Positions 20,582 through 29,660 of a DNA stretch of 64,000 nt are shown in pieces. Each line of letters opens with the position of its first letter. Positions within the stretch are counted from its first letter, which is position 1. The notes below the pieces were generated by a model, which searched no databases, was not told the DNA's origin, and saw only the letters and a list, made by a program, of their open reading frames with translations. The DNA is from Alphaproteobacteria bacterium (GTDB lineage: Bacteria; Pseudomonadota; Alphaproteobacteria; Micropepsales; Micropepsaceae): assembly GCA_017308375.1 (NCBI GenBank), contig JAFKEW010000044.1, positions 124,001-188,000 of the forward strand, in the 5' to 3' direction. Position numbers and translations under genes: made by a program.

Positions 20582-20624
20582 GTCAGCAATGTTGACAATT
20601 TGTAGTTTTGTAAACAATGTTGAC
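20582..20624. promoter_or_regulatory. Repeated motif upstream of PhyH gene, candidate operator
   Basis: CAATGTTGAC occurs twice as a direct repeat (20587-20596 and 20615-20624), 28 bases apart. The first copy is also part of an imperfect palindrome, GTCA-N7-TGAC (20582-20596), and contains a -35-like TTGACA. Sited just upstream of the PhyH/MarR pair, it is a plausible binding site for the MarR-type regulator (inference). Confidence 0.4.
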
Positions 20625-20646
20625 GAAATGGTTTGAGGGAAACGTC

Positions 20647-21468
20647 ATGACAAGCACGCTGCTACGTCCGATCAGCGAAGAGGAAGTTGCGCGCTTTGAG
20701 GTTGACGGCGCGATCTGTCTCAAAACCATGTTCGATACGCGATGGATTGAGGCCACGCGCGCCATGATCGAGAACGCGCTTGGCGATCCCGGCCCGATTG
20801 TGATCGATGTACGCGAAAAGACCGGGCGCATGGCGGTTGAAACCTATCCCTGGCGGCGCATTGCGGCGTTTCGCGATTACATTTTTCAATCGCCGGCTGC
20901 TGCGATTGCGGCGCGTCTGCTGCGGTCGGAAAACGTCAATCTGCTCTACGACCAGTTTCTGGTGAAGGAGCCCGGCACCGAAACGCCGACATCCTGGCAT
21001 CAGGACGGGCCGTCCTGGCCGGTCCATTCCGACCACGCGCTGTCGATCTGGATGGCGCTCGATCCGGTGACATTGTGCTCCGGCGGTCTCAAATATGTGC
21101 GCGGGTCGCATAAGGGGCCGCGCTACAGCCAATACGTCAACGTCGTCCGCCATGGTCAGAAGCAGGCGAAATCCGATCTTCCGGATTGCCCGGATTTCGA
21201 TACGCTGGGCGATGCGGTCGAATTGCTGAGCTGGGATCTCGAACCGGGGGATTGTGTCGTGCACAATTTGTGGACTGCTCATGCCACGGGCGGCAATCTC
21301 GATCCCGCCACCCGCCGCCGCGCGCATACCACACGCTGGACCGGAGACCGGGCAACTTACAGCACCAAATCCGTGCCGCTTCGCATGCCATTCACGCCGG
21401 ATCTCAAAGATGGTGCGCCGTTGAATAGTGAATGGTTTCCGCAGGTGCCGTTCGCACGCACATGGTGA
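20647..21468 (+). CDS. Phytanoyl-CoA dioxygenase (PhyH) family protein
   Basis: 273-residue Fe(II)/2-oxoglutarate-dependent oxygenase. The iron facial triad is visible as His-x-Asp in SWHQDGPSW (near residue 120) and the distal His in VVHNLWTAHATGGN, with an Arg-rich stretch after it for 2-oxoglutarate binding. Bacterial PhyH proteins hydroxylate varied small molecules; the substrate is unknown. GAGGGA sits six bases before ATG 20647; an ATG 30 bases earlier lies inside the putative operator. The stop overlaps the MarR-like gene start (ATGGTGA), so the two are co-translated. Confidence 0.9.
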   Translation: MTSTLLRPISEEEVARFEVDGAICLKTMFDTRWIEATRAMIENALGDPGPIVIDVREKTGRMAVETYPWRRIAAFRDYIFQSPAAAIAARLLRSENVNLLYDQFLVKEPGTETPTSWHQDGPSWPVHSDHALSIWMALDPVTLCSGGLKYVRGSHKGPRYSQYVNVVRHGQKQAKSDLPDCPDFDTLGDAVELLSWDLEPGDCVVHNLWTAHATGGNLDPATRRRAHTTRWTGDRATYSTKSVPLRMPFTPDLKDGAPLNSEWFPQVPFARTW

Positions 21469-21944
21469 AGCGCAGCAAGACATCGCCTGCGAAAAGGGAT
21501 GACGCGCGCGTCTTTCTTCTGCTGACGCTGTTTCGCGGCCTCGACTGGATTGATGAGGGGCTGGGCAACATTCTCGCCTATCACGGCTGGCCGCGTGTCA
21601 CCCGTCCGCAATCGCTGATCATGGCGTTGATCTATGCGGGCGAAAGCCGTCCGGTTGAAATCGCCAGGCGTCTGGGCATGAGCCGGCAGGCTGTGCATCG
21701 CGTGCTGGGCGATATGGTGGCGGCAAAACTGATCGTGCTGCGGGATGACCCTACGGACAAGCGGGCCAAGCGCGTGGAGTTCGCGCCGGGTACGGACCGT
21801 ATTCGTGCCGATGCCCGCGCCGCACTGAATGAGCTGGACAGGCAGGTTTCCCGGATGGTCGGTGGAGACACGGTGGTGCGCCTGCATGATGCGTTCGGCC
21901 CCAAGTTGGGGCCGCCTTACGATCCCGCGAAGCGGCGGCGCTGA
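21462..21944 (+). CDS. MarR-like winged-helix regulator
   Basis: 160 residues. The winged helix-turn-helix is clear: RPVEIARRLGMSRQAVHRVLGDMVAAKLIVLRDDPTD, with a basic wing (KRAKRVEFA). Flanking helices resemble the MarR dimerisation region. It starts within the stop codon of the PhyH gene, so it probably regulates that operon, perhaps through the repeats at 20582-20624 (inference). The C-terminus is basic and Pro-rich and looks unstructured. Confidence 0.85.
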   Translation: MVKRSKTSPAKRDDARVFLLLTLFRGLDWIDEGLGNILAYHGWPRVTRPQSLIMALIYAGESRPVEIARRLGMSRQAVHRVLGDMVAAKLIVLRDDPTDKRAKRVEFAPGTDRIRADARAALNELDRQVSRMVGGDTVVRLHDAFGPKLGPPYDPAKRRR

Positions 21945-24458
21945 TCAGGGCGCGCGTAGCTGTTGCGCCGGGCGGGCGGCAAGGGCGGCCCATGTCCCGG
22001 CGATGCCCATCGCAATGGCTGCGAGCCCGCCACCCGCAACGGTGAAAAGGGCCGCGCGGGCATCGAACACCAATGCCACGCCGAACACGTTGTGCGCGAT
22101 CACCGCCGCTGCCAGACTGCCTGCGACAAGTGCCAGAACACCCGTCAATGCACCAAGAATGGCATATTCCGTCGCGTGGATGGCCGCGATCCTGCCGCGT
22201 GTGGCGCCGAGAACTTTCAGCACTGTGGAATCATAGGTTCGCACCCGCTGGCCAATCGCAATCGCACCCGCCAGCACCAGAAGACCGGACAGGATGGTGA
22301 GCAGGCTGGCCAGCCGCACGCCGGTGGCCAGGCTTTGTAACAGCGTGTTGACCTCCGCAATTGCATCTTTCACCCGCACGGTCGAGACGTTGGGGAATGC
22401 ATCCGTCACCGCGCGGTAAAGTGCGGCTTCCTCTGCGGGGGCCACATGCACGGTAGCAAGGAAGCTGTGTGGCGCCTTGTCGATCACGCTGGGGGACAGG
22501 ATCAGAATGAAATTCTGCCGCCCATTGGTGAAATTGACGCGGCGCAGGCTGGTGATGGTGCCGGTCAACTCGCGCCCCAGCACATTCAGGGTCAGCGTAT
22601 CGCCGAGGGTGAGTCCCATGCCGCGCGCGATTTCCGCATCGAAGGAAATCTGCGTCGGTCCGCGATAATCGGGCGCCCACCATTGGCCTTGCGTGATCTC
22701 GGTACCCTTGGGCGGGGTGGCGGCGTAGGTGATGCCGCGGTCGCCGTTTAGCGCCCATTTGACGTTTTCGTCCACCTTGGCATCACGCGCCGGCGTACCA
22801 TTCAACGAAACGATCCGTCCACGGATCATCGGAGTGCGGCGAAAATCCGCCGCTGTTGGAAAACGGCCGACCAGCCGGTCGAAACGCGCGGCCTCGTCCG
22901 GCTGGATATCGACGAAGAAAAAGCTTGGTGCGCTTTCCGGCAGATCGTCGCGCACCTGCGCGGTGATGGTGGCGTCGAGCAGCGTCACGGTGGCAAGCAG
23001 GGTCAGTCCCAGACCAAGCGCGGTGATCACACCGGCGGTTGCCGCGCCGGGGCGGACCAGATTGGCAATGGCCATGCGTAAAAGGCTTGTGCGCATCGGT
23101 GGCAAATGGCGGAGCAGAAGCCGCAGCCCGCCCGCGATCAGGCGCAGAACCGCCAGCCCCACGGCGATACCGCCCAGAAATTCCAGCGCGAAGATTTTTT
23201 GCGGCGCTATCAGAAGCGCGAGCGCAATGACGGCAAGCGCGGCGATCCCGGCTGCGGCCAGATAGGGCCATCGCCCGTGGGCACGGCTGCGTGCGATCTG
23301 GTCGCGAAAAAGACTCGCAGCGCGGATTTCGCGTGCCCGCGCCAGCGGTGGGATGCCGAACACCGCCGCCGACAGGATGCCAAAAGCAAACGCCAGCAGA
23401 AGCGGGCGCGGATAAATCCCGATTGCCGCCGGCAGCGGCAGGGCGCCCGCGAACAGAAATGGCATGGCAAAGGGCAGGGCGGCGCCCACCACCAGCCCCG
23501 CCGCCACGGCGGCAAGCGCGATCGCCATGATCTGCAGGAAGAACACCAGAAAGATGGTGGCGCCGTCAGCCCCCAACGCCTTCAGGATAGCGATGTCCCG
23601 CCGCTTGCGGTCGAGAAAGGCACCAATCGCCTGTCCGGCGCCGACGCCGCCAACGGCAAGCGCCGTCAACCCGGCGAGGGTCAGGAACATCGTGATCTGT
23701 GCGATGAAGCGGCTGGTGCCGGGGGCGGCATTGTCGCGGTCGCGAATTTCCCAGCCTGCGTCGGGAAACGCTGCCAATGCGGCATTGCGGAATTCCTGCG
23801 GCGTGTGGCCGGCCGCCAGCGCCACGCGATAGCGGTACTGGATCAGGCTGCCAATGGTGACGAGTCCAGTTCGTGCCAGCGCCGCGTTCGACAGCATCAG
23901 ATGCGGCCCCAGGCTGAAACCGCCGGAGATGCGATCGGGCTCGTCGGTCAAAACCGCATGAACGCGAAAGGTTTGTGTGCCCACGCGCCGGGTTTGATGT
24001 GCAGCCGGTCGAACAGGCTCTGTTCCGCCACGGCACCGCAAATCATGGTGCCATCTTCCGGCGCACAGGCGAGGGCCGATGTCAAATCACGCGCCGGGGA
24101 AAGGGCCACTGCACCATAAAGCGGATAGGTGCCATCCACCGCTTTCAGTTCAACCAGTTGGCGTTCGGCTTCATGCCCAGCCTTCAACGCGTAGGCCATC
24201 GCGCGCAGCGAAGCGGTTTCCGAAACGCGGCCGAAGCGGGAGAGGAATTGCCGCTCGGCGGGGGTGGCTGTGCGATGGACCAGCGCCACCGACACGTCGC
24301 CGCCCAACAGGACACGGCCCTGTTGCGCCAGCCCGCTCAAAAACGCTTCGGACAGCGAACCGACCGCGGCGATCGCCGCCACAGAAGATGCGAAAGCCAT
24401 TCAGCCCGCCGCTGAGTTCGCGCAGGGCAAAGCGCCAGGCAAGCTGCAGCCGGTTCAC
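21945..24458 (-). pseudogene. YbbP-like FtsX-family ABC permease, broken by two frameshifts
   Basis: Homology runs through three segments in two frames. The GTG at 24456-24458 (overlapping the ybbA stop as GTGA) begins VNRLQLAWRFALRELSGG, the family N-terminus, up to about 24384. The match then moves to another frame (VAAIAAVGSLSEAF to LHIKPG), which closes at 23948. It returns to the first frame at about 23987 (RVGTQTFRVHAV) and runs to the stop. Residues expected between FRIF and VAAIAAV and between KPG and RVG are missing, so small deletions are likelier than single-base slips. About 838 codons remain. The long 3' part keeps two FtsX-like domains and periplasmic regions. As read, no full permease can be made; a sequencing or assembly error is the alternative. 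Confidence 0.8.
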
Positions 24459-25159
24459 GTCCGTTCGTCGGCCACGATGCGGCCATCCTTCAATCGCACG
24501 ATCCGTTCGCAACGCCGGGCCAGTGCTTCTTCATGCGTGACCAGAAACAATGTCGTGTTCGCACGCGCATGCAGGGCGAACAGAAGATCGGCGATCTGTG
24601 CCCCGGTCGCCCCGTCCAGATTGCCTGTGGGCTCGTCCGCAAACAGGACCTTGGGCTGTGGCGCCATTGCGCGGGCCAGCGCCACGCGCTGTTGCTCGCC
24701 ACCGCTCAACTGGCCGGGATAATGTTGCAGGCGCGGGCCAAGCCCCACCGCCTCCAGCGCTTCGCGGGCCCGGTCGAACGGCGCGTCTGCGCCCAACAGC
24801 TCCAGCGGCACCGCCACGTTCTCCAGCGCGCTCATCGCCGCGATCAGGTGAAAGGATTGGAACACGATGCCAACGCGCCCGCGCCGGAAGCGGGCCAGCG
24901 CATCTTCGCCCAGCGTCGTGATGTCAGTGCCGGCAATGGTCACGCGGCCCGAACTCGGCGCTTCCAGACCGGCCGCCACCATCAGCAGCGATGATTTTCC
25001 CGAACCCGATGGCCCCAAAAGCGCGATGGCTGAGCCCTGTTCCACATTGAGGTCGATTCCGTTCAGGATGTTGACCGGCCCTGCCGCGCTCGCCAGTGTC
25101 AGCTTCACATCGCTGAGCGCAATCGCGGGCGATTGGGTTTGCGGCGTCGAAGCTTGCAT
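24455..25159 (-). CDS. YbbA-like ABC transporter ATP-binding protein
   Basis: 234 residues of the LolD/MacB-type ATPase family. Walker A GPSGSGKSS, Q-loop VGIVFQSFHLI, signature LSGGEQQRVALARA, Walker B VLFADEPTGNLDG and switch His in LVTHEEALA are all intact. The start is ATG 25157-25159; a much longer upstream in-frame read is non-coding sequence antisense to the esterase gene. Together with the broken permease and the divergent TesA-like esterase it is the ybbA-ybbP-tesA grouping known in many proteobacteria. Confidence 0.93.
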   Translation of the reverse strand: MQASTPQTQSPAIALSDVKLTLASAAGPVNILNGIDLNVEQGSAIALLGPSGSGKSSLLMVAAGLEAPSSGRVTIAGTDITTLGEDALARFRRGRVGIVFQSFHLIAAMSALENVAVPLELLGADAPFDRAREALEAVGLGPRLQHYPGQLSGGEQQRVALARAMAPQPKVLFADEPTGNLDGATGAQIADLLFALHARANTTLFLVTHEEALARRCERIVRLKDGRIVADERT

Positions 25160-25222
25160 CGGGCGGGGCTTTCCATGGCGGACGGCGGGATTGGGCAATC
25201 GGTACCCTAAAGGCGATATGGC

Positions 25223-25876
25223 ATGAGCGGCCTGCGATTCAAGTTTATGTTGGTCATTGCGGCCTTGTTGTGGGCTGGTGCCGTGCCCGCCATGGCCGCG
25301 GCGCCTTTGAAGATATTGGCACTCGGCACCAGTCTGACACAGGGCTATGGCGTCCCGCCGGGACAGGAACTGCCCGCGGTATTGCAGGCGCGGCTGAACG
25401 CGTCGGGCTATCGGGTCAAGGTGATTAATGCCGGGGTCTCGGGCGATACCACGGCAGGCGGGCTTTCGCGGCTCGACTGGTCGCTGGCGGACCGGCCCGA
25501 TGCCGCGATTGTCGAACTTGGCTCGAATGACGCCTTGCGCGGGCTGCCGCCAAAGGAAATCGAAAAGAATCTCACCGCTATCCTCACCCGGCTCAAGGCG
25601 GCAAACATCCCGGTCCTGCTGTGCGGTATGCAGGCGCCGCGCAATCTGGGTGCCGAATATGACAGGCAATTCGATGCGATCTACCCCACACTGGCCAGGC
25701 GCTTCGATGTGATTCTGTATCCGTTCATGCTGGAAGGGGTGGCGATGAACCCAAAGCTCAATCAGGCAGACGGTATTCATCCCAATCCGGCAGGTGTGCG
25801 CATCATCGCCGATCGCATGATGCCGTTTGTGCAAAAGCTGCTCGCCCGCGTGCCGGGCGCACACGCGAAAGAATAA
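25223..25876 (+). CDS. TesA-like arylesterase/lysophospholipase, SGNH family
   Basis: 217 residues with a signal peptide (about residues 1-27, ending PAMA-AA), so periplasmic. SGNH blocks are present: block I LALGTSLTQGYGVP (catalytic Ser in the GTSLT variant of GDSLT), Gly in INAGVSGDTT, Asn in ELGSNDALRG, and Asp/His in DGIHPN. E. coli TesA is a thioesterase, arylesterase and lysophospholipase L1. It is divergent from ybbA across a 63-base gap, the usual pairing. Confidence 0.92.
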   Translation: MSGLRFKFMLVIAALLWAGAVPAMAAAPLKILALGTSLTQGYGVPPGQELPAVLQARLNASGYRVKVINAGVSGDTTAGGLSRLDWSLADRPDAAIVELGSNDALRGLPPKEIEKNLTAILTRLKAANIPVLLCGMQAPRNLGAEYDRQFDAIYPTLARRFDVILYPFMLEGVAMNPKLNQADGIHPNPAGVRIIADRMMPFVQKLLARVPGAHAKE

Positions 25877-25883
25877 CGCACGC

Positions 25884-27431
25884 ATGTTCGGGCGGCTTCT
25901 CTCGGTCGGCGGCTATACGCTGCTCTCACGCATCGCGGGCTTTGTGCGCGATGTACTGATGGCCGCGATATTGGGCGCCGGTCCGGCGTCTGACGCCTTT
26001 CTGGTCGCCTTCCGCCTGCCCAACAATTTCCGCGCCATCTTCGCGGAGGGGGCCTTTAATCTCGCCTTTCTGCCGCGCTTTACCCAGGTTCATACCCGCG
26101 AAGGCGCAGAAGCGGCGGCGCGTTTTGCCGACCGTGTTTTCTCCTGGCAGATGGCGGCGCAACTGGTATTGCTGCTGGCGGCGCTTCTCGCCATGCCGTG
26201 GATCGTGCGCATCTTCGCGCCCGGCTTTGCCGACAATCCGGGGCAGATGGCGCTGGCTGTAGAATTGTCACGCATCGCCTTCCCCTATCTGATCGCGATC
26301 ACGGTGGTGACGCAGCTTTCCGCGATGCTGAACGCCATCGGGAGGTTCAAGGCCGCGGCCGCCGCGCCAATTTTCCTCAACATCGCGATGATCACCACCT
26401 TGCTGCTGGCCTGGCTGTTCCCCACTGCCGCGCATGCCGCCGCCTGGGGTGTGTTCGGTGCCGGTATCCTGCAATTGCTGTTCATGGTCTGGATGGCGGC
26501 AAAAAGCGGGTTGACCCTGCGCATCGCCCGCCCGCGGTGGACGCGCGATGTGCGCGAATTCATGGGGGCACTGGGGGCTGCCACCTTCGGCTCGGCCAGT
26601 GTGCAGATCGGCTTGTTTGTGGACACGCTGATCGCGAGCTTCCTGCCTTCCGGCGATCTGACCGCGCTTTATTATGCCGACCGCATCAACCAGTTGCCGA
26701 TGGGCACGCTGGGCATCGCGCTCGGCACCGTACTGCTGCCGGAGATGGCCGCGCGTCTTGCCGGTGGTGATCGCAAGGCGGCGGATCATGCCCAGAACCG
26801 TGCCGCCGCTCTCGGCCTGTTTCTCACCTTGCCGTTCGTGGCGGCGTTTTTCGCGGTGCCGGATCAGATCATGCGCGGGCTGTTTGCCCATGGCGCCTTT
26901 CATCTTGAAGCGGCGGCCGTTTCGGCCGATGCGCTGATGGCCTATGGCATCGGTCTGCCGGCCTTTGTGCTGATCCGCTGCGTTGCGCCCACATTCTACG
27001 CGCGCGGAGATACCGCCACGCCGGTGCGCGCCACCATCGCATCGGTGGCCGTGAACATCGCACTGAAATTCGCGCTGGTGTGGGGCTTTCACTTCGGCGC
27101 GGTGGGCATCGCGCTCGGCACTGCGATTGCGGCTTGGGTCAATGTCGGACTTCTGGTGGCGATGGCCAGCCGCCGCGATCTGCTTTCGATTGATGCCGGT
27201 TTCTGGCGCGCCTTGCCGGTATCGTTGCTGGCTGCGGTGCTCACCGGTCTTTGCGCGTGGGCAGGTGCGGCGGCTGCCGCACATATGTTCGGTTCGGCGG
27301 GTGCACTCGCCGATGCTGTGGTGCTCGGCGTGGCTGTTCTGGGCGGGGCAATCGCCTATGCTGCCGTGACATGGTTGTTCCGTGACCGCCTGCCGCTCGG
27401 CCGCTTTGCTGTGAAAAGGCTTCCCGCATGA
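25884..27431 (+). CDS. murJ: Lipid II flippase MurJ
   Basis: 515 residues, polytopic (about 14 membrane helices), MOP-superfamily flippase that moves lipid II across the inner membrane for peptidoglycan synthesis. Diagnostic segments are the N-terminal TLLSRIAGFVRDVLMAAILGAG and FRLPNNFRAIFAEGAFNLAFLPRF, then YADRINQLPMGTLGIALGTVLLP. The start at 25884, eight bases after the esterase stop, fits the family N-terminus; an upstream read overlaps the esterase in another frame. The stop overlaps thpR by ATGA. Confidence 0.96.
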   Translation: MFGRLLSVGGYTLLSRIAGFVRDVLMAAILGAGPASDAFLVAFRLPNNFRAIFAEGAFNLAFLPRFTQVHTREGAEAAARFADRVFSWQMAAQLVLLLAALLAMPWIVRIFAPGFADNPGQMALAVELSRIAFPYLIAITVVTQLSAMLNAIGRFKAAAAAPIFLNIAMITTLLLAWLFPTAAHAAAWGVFGAGILQLLFMVWMAAKSGLTLRIARPRWTRDVREFMGALGAATFGSASVQIGLFVDTLIASFLPSGDLTALYYADRINQLPMGTLGIALGTVLLPEMAARLAGGDRKAADHAQNRAAALGLFLTLPFVAAFFAVPDQIMRGLFAHGAFHLEAAAVSADALMAYGIGLPAFVLIRCVAPTFYARGDTATPVRATIASVAVNIALKFALVWGFHFGAVGIALGTAIAAWVNVGLLVAMASRRDLLSIDAGFWRALPVSLLAAVLTGLCAWAGAAAAAHMFGSAGALADAVVLGVAVLGGAIAYAAVTWLFRDRLPLGRFAVKRLPA

Positions 27432-27973
27432 TCCGTTTGTTCACCGCGCTTGAGCTTCCCGATTCCGTGGCACAAGGCCTTTCGCTGATTCAGGCCGGTG
27501 TTCCTGGCGCGCGCTGGCAATCTCGGGAGCAATTGCACCTGACCTTGCGCTTTATCGGTGAGGTTGACGGGCGCGATGCCAACGCGATTGACGATGCGCT
27601 GTCGGGAATCGATGCGACCGGGTTCATGCTGACGCTCAAAGGTGTGGGGGAGTTCGGCGGGAAAAATCCTCGCGCCTTGTGGGCGGGTGTGGAGCCTTCG
27701 CCCGCTCTCACCCATCTGCAGCGCAAGATCGAAAGCGCTCTTCAACGCGCCGGCCTCCCGGCGGAGCCGCGCAAATACACCCCGCATGTCACACTGGCCC
27801 GTTTGCGCAACACGCCGCCGGGCGCGGTGATGGACTATCTGGCCGATCATGGCCTTTATGCCAGCGCGCCATTCGCGGTTGGAAGCTTCACGTTGTTTTC
27901 CAGCGTGCTGTCGCAGAACGGCAGCATCTACCGGCAGGAACAGGTCTACCCCTTGCGTGGCGACGGCGCCTAG
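27428..27973 (+). CDS. thpR: RNA 2',3'-cyclic phosphodiesterase
   Basis: 181 residues of the 2H phosphoesterase superfamily (LigT/ThpR). Both catalytic motifs are present: HLTLRF near residues 38-43 and HVTLAR near 120-125, with the family N-terminus MIRLFTALELPDSV. It hydrolyses 2',3'-cyclic phosphate ends of RNA. It is translationally coupled to murJ (4-base overlap) and meets the convergent zinc-peptidase gene with overlapping stop codons. Confidence 0.94.
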   Translation: MIRLFTALELPDSVAQGLSLIQAGVPGARWQSREQLHLTLRFIGEVDGRDANAIDDALSGIDATGFMLTLKGVGEFGGKNPRALWAGVEPSPALTHLQRKIESALQRAGLPAEPRKYTPHVTLARLRNTPPGAVMDYLADHGLYASAPFAVGSFTLFSSVLSQNGSIYRQEQVYPLRGDGA

Positions 27974-28383
27974 CCGGCGGCAGTTTCGATCGCGTCCATT
28001 GCCGCGTCGGAAAGACCGAAATGATGTCCGATCTCGTGGATCAGCACGTGGCGCACAATCGCATCCAACGTCTCATGATGCTCCGCCCAGTAGTCGAGAA
28101 TGGGGCGGCGATAGAGAAAGATCATGGTCGGGTCGGGCTGGCCGGTGTTGGCTTCCCGCGCGGCCAGATCGCTGCCCTGAAACAGGCCCAGAATATCGAA
28201 CGGGCTCTCAAGCTCCATCTCATACGTCACGGATTGGTCGGGAAAATCCTGGACCAGAAACACCACGCCGCTGACAAGCGCGCGGAATTCGGCGGGCAGG
28301 CCGGCAAAAGCGGCTTCGGCCAGCACTTCCATGTCCTCAAGGCTCGGGGCTTTTCTGCCGTTCCAGTCCACGCCGGTTTGCAC
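27970..28383 (-). CDS. Zinc metallopeptidase-like protein (zincin_1 family)
   Basis: 137 residues. The HEIGHHFGLSD sequence near residues 116-126 is a gluzincin/metzincin-like HExxH site with a third downstream ligand. FLYRRPILDYWAEH is the conserved block preceding it, as in the small cytosolic metallopeptidase family PF06262. No signal peptide. Substrate unknown, and proteolytic activity for this family is poorly documented. Confidence 0.88.
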   Translation of the reverse strand: MQTGVDWNGRKAPSLEDMEVLAEAAFAGLPAEFRALVSGVVFLVQDFPDQSVTYEMELESPFDILGLFQGSDLAAREANTGQPDPTMIFLYRRPILDYWAEHHETLDAIVRHVLIHEIGHHFGLSDAAMDAIETAAG

Positions 28384-28463
28384 TCCGTTTGCCGCCGTCC
28401 GCGGGGCTTATATGCTATGGGCCCGGGAAACGGAATGTGCGGGAAGATTGAGGAGGCGCCTTG

Positions 28464-28757
28464 ATGAAAAAGCTCGATACGAAAGCGCGCGATACGGCAC
28501 TGAAGGCATTGCCGCAATGGAAATTGGTGGAAGGGCGCGATGCCATCACGCGCATTTTTGAGTTCCGTGATTTCAATGAAGCATTCGGCTTCATGACCCG
28601 CACGGCCCTGCAGGCCGAGAAGATGGATCACCATCCCGAATGGTTCAACGTCTACAAAAAGGTTGAGGTCACGCTCTCCACCCATGATGCGGGCGGGGTG
28701 ACGGAGAATGACATCAAAATGGCGACGGCGATGGAAGCCTACGCGACGAAGCGGTAG
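28464..28757 (+). CDS. phhB: 4a-hydroxytetrahydrobiopterin dehydratase
   Basis: 97 residues, the usual length of pterin-4a-carbinolamine dehydratase (PCD/DCoH). The active-site segment [15 protein letters not shown] carries the catalytic histidines and Trp, followed by [17 protein letters not shown]. It recycles the pterin cofactor of aromatic amino acid hydroxylases; no phhA is in the window. The ATG at 28464 is preceded by GAGGAG; a TTG just before adds one codon. The last 19 bases overlap the convergent MBL-fold gene. Confidence 0.95.
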   Translation: MKKLDTKARDTALKALPQWKLVEGRDAITRIFEFRDFNEAFGFMTRTALQAEKMDHHPEWFNVYKKVEVTLSTHDAGGVTENDIKMATAMEAYATKR

Positions 28758-29596
28758 CTGCCACCTTCCTGCCGGATGTGGCCCGCCGTCGGCGCCGCGA
28801 AATGTGTGCCGATGATCAGCACAGGTTTATCGGCATAATCCGCGATGAAGGATTTGCGTGTGGCCGTCGCGGTGTCCCGGTCGCTGTCATATTTGTCCAG
28901 CCATTCGGGATGCGTCACCTGACAGGGGTGGTGCATCATGTCGCCGGTGATGATCGCGGTTTCACCTCTGGATTCGATCACCACGCTGACATGGCCCGGT
29001 GTGTGGCCGATGGTCGGCATCAGCTGGATCTCCGGCGAGATACGGTGGTCGAGTTCGACCTTCTTCGCCAGCCCTGCATTCAGAATGGGCGCCACGGAAT
29101 CCGCCATGATGTCCACTTGCTCCTGATCGGTGCTCTGGACCCAGTGATCGTATTCCACGCGGCCAATCAGATATTGCGCCTTCGGAAAGGTGGGCACCCA
29201 TTTCCCGTCCACTTTCATGGTGTTCCAGCCGACATGATCGACATGCAGATGCGTGCACACCACGGCGTCAACGCTTTCGCGTGACCATCCCGCGTCCGAC
29301 AGATGCTCCAGAAACGGCGTCGAGAGCGGCAGGTTTCGGGTTAGCCCGCGCGGCTTGTCATTGCCGACGCAGGTATCGACCACCAGGCGCATACCCGGTG
29401 CTTCCACCAGAAGCGCATGAATCGACAGAACCAGTTGCCCGTCTTCGGAAGCAAAATGCGGCTGCAGCCATGGCATCTCCTGCAAGGCTTCCGGTGTCGC
29501 TTCCGGCAGGAAGGAGTGCTTGGGATGATATTTGACCGGCAGTTCCAGTTCGACGATGCGCTTGATCGTAATATCGCCGATTGTCCAGCTCAGCAT
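28739..29596 (-). CDS. MBL-fold metallo-hydrolase
   Basis: 285 residues of the metallo-beta-lactamase fold. Metal ligands are in [12 protein letters not shown] (HxHxDH), [12 protein letters not shown] and [12 protein letters not shown], and the terminal His is in [13 protein letters not shown]. Overall length and the opening [13 protein letters not shown] block resemble the quorum-quenching-lactonase/AttM-like and related hydrolase group, but the substrate is not predictable. GGAGGA six bases before ATG 29596 fixes the start; an ATG five codons earlier lacks one. Confidence 0.9.
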   Translation of the reverse strand: MLSWTIGDITIKRIVELELPVKYHPKHSFLPEATPEALQEMPWLQPHFASEDGQLVLSIHALLVEAPGMRLVVDTCVGNDKPRGLTRNLPLSTPFLEHLSDAGWSRESVDAVVCTHLHVDHVGWNTMKVDGKWVPTFPKAQYLIGRVEYDHWVQSTDQEQVDIMADSVAPILNAGLAKKVELDHRISPEIQLMPTIGHTPGHVSVVIESRGETAIITGDMMHHPCQVTHPEWLDKYDSDRDTATATRKSFIADYADKPVLIIGTHFAAPTAGHIRQEGGSYRFVA

Positions 29597-29660
29597 GGTT
29601 TCCTCCGGCATTGTGTCGTGATCGCGTGAACTGTCTAAGTCCTGAATCGTATCAGCACGT

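Noticed and set aside
20592-20620. Full sigma70 promoter for the PhyH gene using TTGACA at 20592
   Set aside because: No acceptable -10 box at 16-18 bases; kept only as part of the candidate operator.
24455-25885. 476-residue version of the YbbA ATPase
   Set aside because: The extra 242 N-terminal residues are antisense to the TesA-like esterase; normal family N-terminus begins at 25159.
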